Assembly: GCA_029718625.1 (NCBI GenBank)
Contig: CM056380.1
Location: 11,745,909 to 11,809,908 of the forward strand
Direction of reading: 5' to 3'
Length of the DNA: 64,000 nt
Source of the DNA: Synaphobranchus kaupii
Lineage: Eukaryota > Chordata > Actinopteri > Anguilliformes > Synaphobranchidae
Made by a program: the position numbers and the translations under genes. The notes under the pieces were generated by a model. It worked only from the letters and a program-made list of their open reading frames with translations, searched no databases and was not told where the DNA came from. Within the stretch, counting starts at the first letter, position 1, and each line of letters begins with the position of its first letter. Positions 29,101-44,100 of the stretch are shown piece after piece.

Positions 29101-32100
29101 CATCAGCTCCAACCACAGCAGGTGCCACCACAACTACATCAGCCCCAACCACAACAGCTGCCCCCACAACTACATCAGCTCCAACCACAACAGCTGCCCC
29201 CACAACTACGTTCACTCCAACCACAACAGCTGCCCCCACAACTACTTCAGCTCCAACCACAACTGCTGCCCCCACAACTACATCAGCTCCAACCACAACA
29301 GCTGCCCCCACAACTACATTAGCTCCAACCACAACAGCTGCCCCCACAACTACATCAGCTCCAACCACAACAGCTGCCCCCACAACTACTTCAGCTCCAA
29401 CCACAACAGGTGCCCCCACATCTACATCACCTCCAACCCCAACAGCTGCCCCCACAACTACTTCAGCTCCACCCACAGCAGGTGCCACCACAACTACATC
29501 AGCTCCAACCACAACAGCTGCCGCAACAACTACATCAGCTCCAACCCCAACAGCCGCCCTAACAACTACCTCTGCTCCAACCACAATGGCTGTGCCCACA
29601 ACTTATTTGGCTCCAACCACAGCAGGTGCCACCACAACTACATCAGCTCCAACCACAACAGCTGCCCCCACGACTACATCAGCTCCAACCACAACAGCTG
29701 CCCCCACAACTACTTCTGATCCAACCACAACAGCTGCCCCGACAACTACATCAACTCCAATTCCAACAGCTGCCCCCACAACTACATCAGCTCCAACCCC
29801 AACAGCCGCCCTAACAACTACCTCTGCTCCAACCACAACAGCTGCCCCCACAACTACATCAGCTCCAACCACAACAGCTGCCCCCACAACTACTTCAGCT
29901 CCAACCACAACAGGTGCCCCCACATCTACATCACCTCCAACCCCAACAGCTGCCCCCACAAGTACTTCAGCTCCACCCACAGCAGGTGCCACCACAACTA
30001 CATCAGCTCCAACCACAACAGCTGCCGCAACAACTACATCAGCTCCAACCCCAACAGCCGACCTAACAACTACGTTCGGTCCAACCACAACAGCTGCCCC
30101 CACAACTACTTCAGCTTCAACCACAACGGCTGTCCCCACAACTACAACAGCTTCAACCACATCAGCTGCCACCACACCTCCATTAGCTCAAACCACAACA
30201 GTTGCCCCAACAACTACATCAGCTCCAACCACAACAGCTGCACCCAGAACTACATCAGCTCCAACCACAACAGCCGCCCTAACAACTACCTCTGCTCCAA
30301 CCACAACAGCTGCCCCCACAACTACATCAGCTCCAACCACAACAGCTGCCCCCACAACTACTTCAGCTCCAACCACAACAGGTGCCCCCACATCTACATC
30401 ACCTCCAACCCCAACAGCTGCCCCCACAAGTACTTCAGCTCCACCCACAGCAGGTGCCACCACAACTACATCAGCTCCAACCACAACAGCTGCCTCAACA
30501 ACTACATCAGCTCCAACCACAACAGCTGCCCCCACAACTACGTTCGGTCCAACCACAACAGCTGCCCCCACAACTACTTCAGCTTCAACCACAACGGCTG
30601 TCCCCACAACTACAACAGCTTCAACCACATCAGCTGCCACCACACCTCCATTAGCTCAAACCACAACAGTTGCCCCAACAACTACATCAGCTCCAACCAC
30701 AACAGCTGCACCCAGAACTACATCAGCTCCAACCACAACAGCTGCCCCCACAACTTCATCAGCTCCAACCACAACAGCTGCCCCCACAACTACGTTCGGT
30801 CCAACCACAACAGCTGCCTCCACAACTACTTCAGCTCCAACCACAACTGCCGTCCCCACAACTACATCAGCTCCAACCATAACAGCTGCCCCCACAACTA
30901 CATCAGCTCCAACCACAACAGCTACATCAGCTCCAACCACAACAGCTGCCCCCACAACTACATCAGCTCCAACCACAACAGCTGCCCCCACATCTACATC
31001 AGCTCCAACCCCAACAGCTGCCCTAACAACTATGTCTGCTCCAACCACAACGGCTGTCCCCACAACTACAACATCTTCAACCACAGCAGCTGTCGCCACA
31101 ACTACATCAGCTCCATCAACAACAGCTGCTCCAACAACTACCTCTGCTCCAACCACAACGGCTGTGCCCACAACTACTTTGGCTCCAACCACAGCAGGTG
31201 CCACCACAACTACATCAGCTCCAACCACAACAGCTGCCCCCACAACTACGTCAGCTCCTACCACAGCAGGTGCCAAAACAACTACATCAGCTCCAACCAC
31301 AACAGCTGCCCCTACAACTACATCAGCTCCAACCACATCAGCGGCCCTAACAACTACCTCTGCTCCAACCACAACAGCTGCCCCCACAACTACATCAGCT
31401 CCAACCACATCAGCGGCCCTTACAACTACCTCTGCTTCAACCACAACGGCTGTCCCCACAACTACAACAGCTTCAACCACAGCAGCTGCCACCACACCTC
31501 CATTAGCTCAAACCACAACAGCTGCCCCCACAACTAAATCAGCTCCAACCACAACAGCTGCCCCCACAATTACATCAACTCCTACCCCAACAGCTGCCCT
31601 AAGAACTACATATGCTCCAACCACAACAGCTGTCCCCACAACTACAACAGCTCCAACCACAACAGCTGCCCCCACAACTACTTCAGCTCCAATCCCAACA
31701 GCTGTTCCCACAACAACTACAGCTCCAACAACAACAGCTGTGCCCACAACTACATCAGCTCCAACCACAACAGCTGCACCCACAACTCCATCAACTCCAA
31801 CCACAACAGCTGCACCCACAACTCCATCAACTCCAAACACAACAGCTGCCCCCACAACTACTTTAGCTCCAATCACAACAGCTGTTCCCACAACTACAAG
31901 AACTCCAACCTCAACAGCTACCCCCACAACTACTTTATCTCCACCTACAACAGCTGCCCCCACAACTACATCAGCTCCAACCACAACAGCTGCACCCACA
32001 ACTACATCAGCTCCAAGCACAGCAACAACGCTCACCACCAGTTTAGCTCCAACCACAACAGCTGCACCCACAACTCCATCAGCTCCAACCACAACAGCTG

Positions 32101-35100
32101 CACCCACAACTCCATCAACTCCAAACACAACAGCTGCCCCCACAACTACTTTAGCTCCAATCACAACAGCTGTTCCCACAACTACAAGAACTCCAACCTC
32201 AACAGCTACCCCCACAACTACTTTATCTCCACCTACAACAGCTGCCCCCACAACTACATCAGCTCCAACCACAACAGCTGCACCCACAACTACATCAGCT
32301 CCAAGCACAACACCAACGCCCACGACCAGTTTAGCTCCAACCACAACTGATGTACCCACAACTCCATCAGCTCCAACCACAACAACTGCACCCACATCTA
32401 CATCAACTCCAACAACATCTACAGCACCCATTCCTACTGCAGCCCAAACTAAAACTGCCGCCCAGACTACAACTTCAGCTCCTACAACATCTATACCTTC
32501 GACAACAACCAACAGTCCCTCCCCAACTGCCACTGCTGCCGCCACTATAAGTTCTGCCCCGACTACAACTACCATGCCACCAACATCAGCCAAAAACATT
32601 ATTATCCTCCTGGCGTTCACCTCGCAGGACCTCTTCACTCCTGACCTCGCAGATCCTTTGTCCCAGGCTTTTATTAATAGAGCGCAACTGATCAGGGACC
32701 TGGTGAGTCTGAATACTTCAGTTACTTCTTTCTTGTATTAAGAACAAATCCACACATTTTACAATATCCAGTCGTTTGTTACCTTTGTAATGAATAAACA
32801 AAGATTAATTAAAATAGTTTGTGATAGTATTTTTATAAAGTATTTCCTTAAATAATCATTCTTCTGTTTTCAGCTTGAACCCATCTACAGACTCTCATAT
32901 CCATCCTTTGTCAGCCTGATCGTCAAAAGATTCAGGTGAGTTCAGATATACATGAGTCTGTACTATAGTATGTCTGTAAGTGTGTGTCTGCCTTTTTCTT
33001 GAGGTTGTGAACACATTTGCTCATGACCATGTGTGATCTATATATCTATGTTCTGTTCTAGGCAAGGCTCAGTTATCACAGAAACAGAGATGACCTTCCG
33101 TACTTCAAGTTCATCACCCAATGATGATCAGGTGGAAAGCAGCCTGTTAAATGTATTGGAAAACACAACTGTCTCAGAGCTCAATATTGATCCCAGCTCT
33201 ATTACAGCCAAATCAATATCAGCCACTATTACGACGGCTGCACCCACTACTACTGCAGCCCAAACTACAACTGCAGCCCTGACTATGACTGTAGGTCTCT
33301 CAACTACTGGACACCTGACAACAACTGAGGCTCCCAGCACAACAGTAGGTCCAACTACCAGTGCAGCCACAACAAAAACTGCAGCCCCCACTACAACTGC
33401 AGCACCCACTACAACAGCAAACATGGCTACAACTGAAACTCCCTCAACAACTGGAGCCCCAACTACAACTGCAGCCCCCAGTACAACTGCATCCCCGACA
33501 ACAACTGCAGGCCCCACTACAACTACAGCTTCCTCTACAACTGGAGCCCCAACTATAACTGCAGCCCCCAGTACAACTTCAGCCCCGACAACAACTGCAG
33601 GCCCCACAACTACTGTAGCTCCAACCACAACAGCTGCCCCCACGACTACATCAGCTCCAACCACAACAGCTGCCCCCACAACTACATCAGCTCCAACCCC
33701 AACAGCCACCCTAACAACTACCTCTGCTCCAACCACAACAGCTGCCCCCACAACTACATCAGCTGCAACCACAACAGCTGCCCCCACAACTACGTTCGCT
33801 CCAACCACAACAGCTGCCCCCACAACTACTTCATCTCCAACCACAACTGCTGCCCCCACAACTACATCAGCTCCAACCACAACAGCTGCCCCCACAACTA
33901 CATCAGGTCCAACCACAACAGCTGCCCCCACAACTACATCAGCTCCAACCACAACAGCTGCCCCCACATCTACATCACCTCCAACCCCAACAGCTGCCCC
34001 CACAACTACTTCAGCTCCACCCACAGCAGGTGCCCCCACAACTACATCAGCTCCAACCCCAACAGCCGCCCTAACAACTACCTCTGCTCCAACCACAACA
34101 GCTGCCCCCACAACTACATCAGCTCCAACCACAACAGCTGCCCCCACAACTACGTTCGCTCCAACCACAACAGCTGCCCCCACAACTACTTCATCTCCAA
34201 CCACAACTGCTGCCCCCACAACTACATCAGCTCCAACCACAACAGCTGCCCCCACAACTACATCAGGTCCAACCACAACAGCTGCGCCCACAACTACATC
34301 AGCTCCAACCACAACAGCTGCCCCCACATCTACATCACCTCTAACCCCAACAGCTGCCCCCACAACTACTTCAGCTCCACCCACAGCAGGTGCCACCACA
34401 ACTACATCAGCTCCAACCACAACAGCTGCCGCAACAACTACATCAGCTCCAACCACAACAGCTGCCCCCACAACTACATCAGCGGCCCTAACAACTACCT
34501 CTGCTCCAACCACAACAGCTGCCCCCACAACTACATCAGCTCCAACCACATCAGCGGCCCTTACAACTACCTCTGCTTTAACCACAACGGCTGTCCCCAC
34601 AACTACAACAGCTTCAACCACAGCAGCTGCCACCACACCTCCATTAGCTCAAACCACAACAGTTTCCCCAACAACGACATCAGTTCCAACCACAACAGCT
34701 GCGACCACAACTACATCACCTCCAACTCCAACAGCTGCCCCCACAACTACTTCAGCTCCACCCACAGCAGGTGCCACCAAAACTACATCAGCTCCAACCA
34801 CAACAGCTGCCGCAACAACTACATCAGCTCCAACCACAACAGCTGCCCCCACAACTACTTCATCTCCAACCACAACTGCTGTCCCCACAACTACATCAGC
34901 TCCAACCACAACAGCTGCCCCCACAACTACATCAGCTGCAACCACAACAGCTGCCCCCACAACTACGTTCGCTCCAACCACAACAGCTGCCCCCACAACT
35001 ACATCAGCTCCAACCACAACAGCTGCCCCCACAACTACATCAGCTGCAACCACAACAGCTGCCCCCACAACTACGTTCGCTCCAACCACAACAGCTGCCC

Positions 35101-38100
35101 CCACAACTACATCAGCTCCAACCACAACAGCTGCCCCCACAACTACATCAGCTCCAACCACAACAGCTGCCCCCACAACTACATCAGCTGCAACCACAAC
35201 AGCTGCCCCCACAACTACGTTCGCTCCAACCACAACAGCTGCCCCCACAACTACATCAGCTCCAACCACAACAGCTGCCCCCACAACTACATCAGCTCCA
35301 ACCACAACAGCTGCCCTAAGAACTACAACAGCTCCAACCACAACAGCTGCCCCCACAACTACTTTAGCTCCAACCACAACAGCTGCCCCCACAACTACCT
35401 CTGCTCCAACCACAACAACTGCCCCCACAACTACAACAGCTCCAACCACAACACCTGCCCTGACAACTACTTCAGCTCCAATGACAACAGCAAATGCCCA
35501 CAAAACCACATCATCTCCAAGGACAACAGCTGCCCCCACAACTACTTTATCTCCAACCACAGCAGGTGCCACCACAACTACATCAGCTCCAACCACAACA
35601 GCTGCCCCCAGAAGTACATCAGCTCCAACCACAACGGCTGTCCCCACAACTACAACATCTTCAACCACAGCAGCTGCCGCCACAACTACATCAGCTCCAT
35701 CAACAACAGCTGCTCCAACAACTACTTCTGATCCAACCACAACAGCTGCCCCGACAACTACATCAGCTCCAATTCCAACAGCTGCCCCCACAACTACATC
35801 AGCTCCAACCCCAACAGCTGCCCTAACAACTACCTCTGCTCCAACCACAAGAGCTGCCCCCACAACTACATCAGCTCCAACCACAGCAGGTGCCACCACA
35901 ACTACATCAGCCCCAACCACAACAGCTGCCCCCACAACTACATCAGCTCCAACCACAACAGCTGCCCCCACAACTACGTTCACTCCAACCACAACAGCTG
36001 CCCCCACAACTACTTCAGCTCCAACCACAACTGCTGCCCCCACAACTACTTCAGCTCCACCCACAGCAGGTGCCACCACAACTACATCAGCTCCAACCAC
36101 AACAGCTGCCGCAACAACTACATCAGCTCCAACCCCAACAGCCGCCCTAACAACTACCTCTGCTCCAACCACAATGGCTGTGCCCACAACTTATTTGGCT
36201 CCAACCACAGCAGGTGCCACCACAACTACATCAGCTCCAACCACAACAGCTGCCCCCACGACTACATCAGCTCCAACCACAACAGCTGCCCCCACAACTA
36301 CTTCTGATCCAACCACAACAGCTGCCCCGACAACTACATCAACTCCAATTCCAACAGCTGCCCCCACAACTACATCAGCTCCAACCCCAACAGCCGCCCT
36401 AACAACTACCTCTGCTCCAACCACAACAGCTGCCCCCACAACTACATCAGCTCCAACCACAACAGCTGCCCCCACAACTACTTCAGCTCCAACCACAACA
36501 GGTGCCCCCACATCTACATCACCTCCAACCCCAACAGCTGCCCCCACAAGTACTTCAGCTCCACCCACAGCAGGTGCCACCACAACTACATCAGCTCCAA
36601 CCACAACAGCTGCCGCAACAACTACATCAGCTCCAACCCCAACAGCCGACCTAACAACTACGTTCGGTCCAACCACAACAGCTGCCCCCACAACTACTTC
36701 AGCTTCAACCACAACGGCTGTCCCCACAACTACAACAGCTTCAACCACATCAGCTGCCACCACACCTCCATTAGCTCAAACCACAACAGTTGCCCCAACA
36801 ACTACATCAGCTCCAACCACAACAGCTGCACCCAGAACTACATCAGCTCCAACCACAACAGCCGCCCTAACAACTACCTCTGCTCCAACCACAACAGCTG
36901 CCCCCACAACTACATCAGCTCCAACCACAACAGCTGCCCCCACAACTACTTCAGCTCCAACCACAACAGGTGCCCCCACATCTACATCACCTCCAACCCC
37001 AACAGCTGCCCCCACAAGTACTTCAGCTCCACCCACAGCAGGTGCCACCACAACTACATCAGCTCCAACCACAACAGCTGCCTCAACAACTACATCAGCT
37101 CCAACCACAACAGCTGCCCCCACAACTACGTTCGGTCCAACCACAACAGCTGCCCCCACAACTACTTCAGCTTCAACCACAACGGCTGTCCCCACAACTA
37201 CAACAGCTTCAACCACATCAGCTGCCACCACACCTCCATTAGCTCAAACCACAACAGTTGCCCCAACAACTACATCAGCTCCAACCACAACAGCTGCACC
37301 CAGAACTACATCAGCTCCAACCACAACAGCTGCCCCCACAACTACATCAGCTCCAACCACAACAGCTGCCCCCACAACTACGTTCGGTCCAACCACAACA
37401 GCTGCCTCCACAACTACTTCAGCTCCAACCACAACTGCCGTCCCCACAACTACATCACCTCCAACCATAACAGCTGCCCCCACAACTACATCAGCTCCAA
37501 CCACAACAGCTACATCAGCTCCAACCACAACAGCTGCCCCCACAACTACATCAGCTCCAACCACAACAGCTGCCCCCACATCTACATCAGCTCCAACCCC
37601 AACAGCTGCCCTAACAACTATGTCTGCTCCAACCACAACGGCTGTCCCCACAACTACAACATCTTCAACCACAGCAGCTGTCGCCACAACTACATCAGCT
37701 CCATCAACAACAGCTGCTCCAACAACTACCTCTGCTCCAACCACAACGGCTGTGCCCACAACTACTTTGGCTCCAACCACAGCAGGTGCCACCACAACTA
37801 CATCAGCTCCAACCACAACAGCTGCCCCCACAACTACTTCAGCTCCAACCACAACAGCTGCCCCCACAACTACATCAGCTCCAACCCCAACCGCCGCCCT
37901 AACAGCTACCTCTGCTCCAACCACAACATCTGCCCCCACAACTACTTCAGCTCCTACCACAGCAGGTGCCAAAACAACTACATCAGCTCCAACCACAACA
38001 GCTGCCCCTACAACTACATCAGCTCCAACCACATCAGCGGCCCTAACAACTACCTCTGCTCCAACCACAACAGCTGCCCCCACAACTACATCAGCTCCAA

Positions 38101-41100
38101 CCACATCAGCGGCCCTTACAACTACCTCTGCTTCAACCACAACGGCTGTCCCCACAACTACAACAGCTTCAACCACAGCAGCTGCCACCACACCTCCATT
38201 AGCTCAAACCACAACAGCTGCCCCCACAACTAAATCAGCTCCAACCACAACAGCTGCCCCCACAATTACATCAACTCCTACCCCAACAGCTGCCCTAAGA
38301 ACTACATATGCTCCAACCACAACGGCTGTCCCCACAACTACAACAGCTCCAACCACAACAGCTGCCCCCACAACTACTTCAGCTCCAATCCCAACAGCTG
38401 TTCCCACAACAACTACAGCTCCAACAACAACAGCTGTGCCCACAACTACATCAGCTCCAAGCACAGCAACAACGCTCACCACCAGTTTAGCTCCACCCAC
38501 AGCAGGTGCCACCACAACTACATCAGCTCCAACCACAACAGCTGCCGCAACAACTACATCAGCTCCAACCACAACAGCTGCCCCCACAACTACATCAGCG
38601 GCCCTAACAACTACCTCTGCTCCAACCACAACAGCTGCCCCCACAACTACATCAGCTCCAACCACATCAGCGGCCCTTACAACTACCTCTGCTTTAACCA
38701 CAACGGCTGTCCCCACAACTACAACAGCTTCAACCACAGCAGCTGCCACCACACCTCCATTAGCTCAAACCACAACAGTTTCCCCAACAACGACATCAGT
38801 TCCAACCACAACAGCTGCGACCACAACTACATCACCTCCAACTCCAACAGCTGCCCCCACAACTACTTCAGCTCCACCCACAGCAGGTGCCACCAAAACT
38901 ACATCAGCTCCAACCACAACAGCTGCCGCAACAACTACATCAGCTCCAACCACAACAGCTGCCCCCACAACTACTTCATCTCCAACCACAACTGCTGTCC
39001 CCACAACTACATCAGCTCCAACCACAACAGCTGCCCCCACAACTACATCAGCTGCAACCACAACAGCTGCCCCCACAACTACGTTCGCTCCAACCACAAC
39101 AGCTGCCCCCACAACTACATCAGCTCCAACCACAACAGCTGCCCCCACAACTACATCAGCTGCAACCACAACAGCTGCCCCCACAACTACGTTCGCTCCA
39201 ACCACAACAGCTGCCCCCACAACTACATCAGCTCCAACCACAACAGCTGCCCCCACAACTACATCAGCTCCAACCACAACAGCTGCCCCCACAACTACAT
39301 CAGCTGCAACCACAACAGCTGCCCCCACAACTACGTTCGCTCCAACCACAACAGCTGCCCCCACAACTACATCAGCTCCAACCACAACAGCTGCCCCCAC
39401 AACTACATCAGCTCCAACCACAACAGCTACCCTAAGAACTACAACAGCTCCAACCACAACAGCTGCCCCCACAACTACTTTAGCTCCAACCACAACAGCT
39501 GCCCCCACAACTACCTCTGCTCCAACCACAACAACTGCCCCCACAACTACAACAGCTCCAACCACAACACCTGCCCTGACAACTACTTCAGCTCCAATGA
39601 CAACAGCAAATGCCCACAAAACCACATCATCTCCAAGGACAACAGCTGCCCCCACAACTACTTTATCTCCAACCACAGCAGGTGCCACCACAACTACACC
39701 AGCTCCAACCACAACAGCTGCCCCCAGAAGTACATCAGCTCCAACCACAACGGCTGTCCCCACAACTACAACATCTTCAACCACAGCAGCTGCCGCCACA
39801 ACTACATCAGCTCCATCAACAACAGCTGCTCCAACAACTACTTCTGATCCAACCACAACAGCTGCCCCGACAACTACATCAGCTCCAATTCCAACAGCTG
39901 CCCCCACAACTACATCAGCTCCAACCCCAACAGCTGCCCTAACAACTACCTCTGCTCCAACCACAAGAGCTGCCCCCACAACTACATCAGCTCCAACCAC
40001 AGCAGGTGCCACCACAACTACATCAGCCCCAACCACAACAGCTGCCCCCACAACTACATCAGCTCCAACCACAACAGCTGCCCCCACAACTACGTTCACT
40101 CCAACCACAACAGCTGCCCCCACAACTACTTCAGCTCCAACCACAACTGCTGCCCCCACAACTACATCAGCTCCAACCACAACAGCTGCCCCCACAACTA
40201 CATTAGCTCCAACCACAACAGCTGCCCCCACAACTACATCAGCTCCAACCACAACAGCTGCCCCCACAACTACTTCAGCTCCAACCACAACAGGTGCCCC
40301 CACATCTACATCACCTCCAACCCCAACAGCTGCCCCCACAACTACTTCAGCTCCACCCACAGCAGGTGCCACCACAACTACATCAGCTCCAACCACAACA
40401 GCTGCCGCAACAACTACATCAGCTCCAACCCCAACAGCCGCCCTAACAACTACCTCTGCTCCAACCACAATGGCTGTGCCCACAACTTCTTTGGCTCCAA
40501 CCACAGCAGGTGCCACCACAACTACATCAGCTCCAACCACAACAGCTGCCCCCACGACTACATCAGCTCCAACCACAACAGCTGCCCCCACAACTACTTC
40601 TGATCCAACCACAACAGCTGCCCCGACAACTACATCAACTCCAATTCCAACAGCTGCCCCCACAACTACATCAGCTCCAACCCCAACAGCCGCCCTAACA
40701 ACTACCTCTGCTCCAACCACAACAGCTGCCCCCACAACTACATCAGCTCCAACCACAACAGCTGCCCCCACAACTACTTCAGCTCCAACCACAACAGGTG
40801 CCCCCACATCTACATCACCTCCAACCCCAACAGCTGCCCCCACAAGTACTTCAGCTCCACCCACAGCAGGTGCCACCACAACTACATCAGCTCCAACCAC
40901 AACAGCTGCCGCAACAACTACATCAGCTCCAACCCCAACAGCCGACCTAACAACTACGTTCGGTCCAACCACAACAGCTGCCCCCACAACTACTTCAGCT
41001 TCAACCACAACGGCTGTCCCCACAACTACAACAGCTTCAACCACATCAGCTGCCACCACACCTCCATTAGCTCAAACCACAACAGTTGCCCCAACAACTA

Positions 41101-44100
41101 CATCAGCTCCAACCACAACAGCTGCACCCAGAACTACATCAGCTCCAACCACAACAGCCGCCCTAACAACTACCTCTGCTCCAACCACAACAGCTGCCCC
41201 CACAACTACATCAGCTCCAACCACAACAGCTGCCCCCACAACTACGTTCGGTCCAACCACAACAGCTGCCTCCACAACTACTTCAGCTCCAACCACAACT
41301 GCCGTCCCCACAACTACATCAGCTCCAACCATAACAGCTGCCCCCACAACTACATCAGCTCCAACCACAACAGCTACATCAGCTCCAACCACAACAGCTG
41401 CCCCCACAACTACATCAGCTCCAACCACAACAGCTGCCCCCACATCTACATCAGCTCCAACCCCAACAGCTGCCCTAACAACTATGTCTGCTCCAACCAC
41501 AACGGCTGTCCCCACAACTACAACATCTTCAACCACAGCAGCTGTCGCCACAACTACATCAGCTCCATCAACAACAGCTGCTCCAACAACTACCTCTGCT
41601 CCAACCACAACGGCTGTGCCCACAACTACTTTGGCTCCAACCACAGCAGGTGCCACCACAACTACATCAGCTCCAACCACAACAGCTGCCCCCACAACTA
41701 CTTCAGCTCCAACCACAACAGCTGCCCCCACAACTACATCAGCTCCAACCCCAACCGCCGCCCTAACAGCTACCTCTGCTCCAACCACAACATCTGCCCC
41801 CACAACTACTTCAGCTCCTACCACAGCAGGTGCCAAAACAACTACATCAGCTCCAACCACAACAGCTGCCCCTACAACTACATCAGCTCCAACCACATCA
41901 GCGGCCCTAACAACTACCTCTGCTCCAACCACAACAGCTGCCCCCACAACTACATCAGCTCCAACCACATCAGCGGCCCTTACAACTACCTCTGCTTCAA
42001 CCACAACGGCTGTCCCCACAACTACAACAGCTTCAACCACAGCAGCTGCCACCACACCTCCATTAGCTCAAACCACAACAGCTGCCCCCACAACTAAATC
42101 AGCTCCAACCACAACAGCTGCCCCCACAATTACATCAACTCCTACCCCAACAGCTGCCCTAAGAACTACATATGCTCCAACCACAACGGCTGTCCCCACA
42201 ACTACAACAGCTCCAACCACAACAGCTGCCCCCACAACTACTTCAGCTCCAATCCCAACAGCTGTTCCCACAACAACTACAGCTCCAACAACAACAGCTG
42301 TGCCCACAACTACATCAGCTCCAAGCACAGCAACAACGCTCACCACCAGTTTAGCTCCAACCACAACAGCTGCACCCACAACTCCATCAGCTCCAACCAC
42401 AACAGCTGCACCCACAACTCCATCAACTCCAAACACAACAGCTGCCCCCACAACTACTTTAGCTCCAATCACAACAGCTGTTCCCACAACTACAAGAACT
42501 CCAACCTCAACAGCTACCCCCACAACTACTTTATCTCCACCTACAACAGCTGCCCCCACAACTACATCAGCTCCAACCACAACAGCTGCACCCACAACTA
42601 CATCAGCTCCAAGCACAACACCAACGCCCACGACCAGTTTAGCTCCAACCACAACTGATGTACCCACAACTCCATCAGCTCCAACCACAACAACTGCACC
42701 CACATCTACATCAACTCCAACAACATCTACAGCACCCATTCCTACTGCAGCCCAAACTAAAACTGCCGCCCAGACTACAACTTCAGCTCCTACAACATCT
42801 ATACCTTCGACAACAACCAACAGTCCCTCCCCAACTGCCACTGCTGCCCCCACTATAAGTTCTGCCCCGACTACAACTACCATGCCACCAACATCAGCCA
42901 AAAACATTATTATCCTCCTGGCGTTCACCTCGCAGGACCTCTTCACTCCTGACCTCGCAGATCCTTTGTCCCAGGCTTTTATTAATAGAGCGCAACTGAT
43001 CAGGGACCTGGTGAGTCTGAATACTTCAGTTACTTCTTTCTTGTATTAAGAACAAATCCACACATTTTACAATATCCAGTCGTTTGTTACCTTTGTAATG
43101 AATAAACAAAGATTAATTAAAATAGTTTGTGATAGTATTTTTATAAAGTATTTCCTTAAATAATCATTCTTCTGTTTTCAGCTTGAACCCATCTACAGAC
43201 TCTCATATCCATCCTTTGTCAGCCTGATCGTCAAAAGATTCAGGTGAGTTCAGATATACATGAGTCTGTACTATAGTATGTCTGTAAGTGTGTGTCTGCC
43301 TTTTTCTTGAGGTTGTGAACACATTTGCTCATGACCATGTGTGATCTATATATCTATGTTCTGTTCTAGGCAAGGCTCAGTTATCACAGAAACAGAGATG
43401 ACCTTCCGTACTTCAAGTTCATCACCCAATGATGATCAGGTGGAAAGCAGCCTGTTAAATGTATTGGAAAACACAACTGTCTCAGAGCTCAATATTGATC
43501 CCAGCTCTATTACAGCCAAATCAATATCAGCCACTATTACGACGGCTGCACCCACTACTACTGCAGCCCAAACTACAACTGCAGCCCTGACTATGACTGT
43601 AGGTCTCTCAACTACTGGACACCTGACAACAACTGAGGCTCCCAGCACAACAGTAGGTCCAACTACCAGTGCAGCCACAACAAAAACTGCAGCCCCCACT
43701 ACAACTGCAGCACCCACTACAACAGCAAACATGGCTACAACTGAAACTCCCTCAACAACTGGAGCCCCAACTACAACTGCAGCCCCCAGTACAACTGCAT
43801 CCCCGACAACAACTGCAGGCCCCACTACAACTACAGCTTCCTCTACAACTGGAGCCCCAACTATAACTGCAGCCCCCAGTACAACTTCAGCCCCGACAAC
43901 AACTGCAGGCCCCACAACTACTGTAGCTCCAACCACAACAGCTGCCCCCACGACTACATCAGCTCCAACCACAACAGCTGCCCCCACAACTACATCAGCT
44001 CCAACCCCAACAGCCACCCTAACAACTACCTCTGCTCCAACCACAACAGCTGCCCCCACAACTACATCAGCTGCAACCACAACAGCTGCCCCCACAACTA

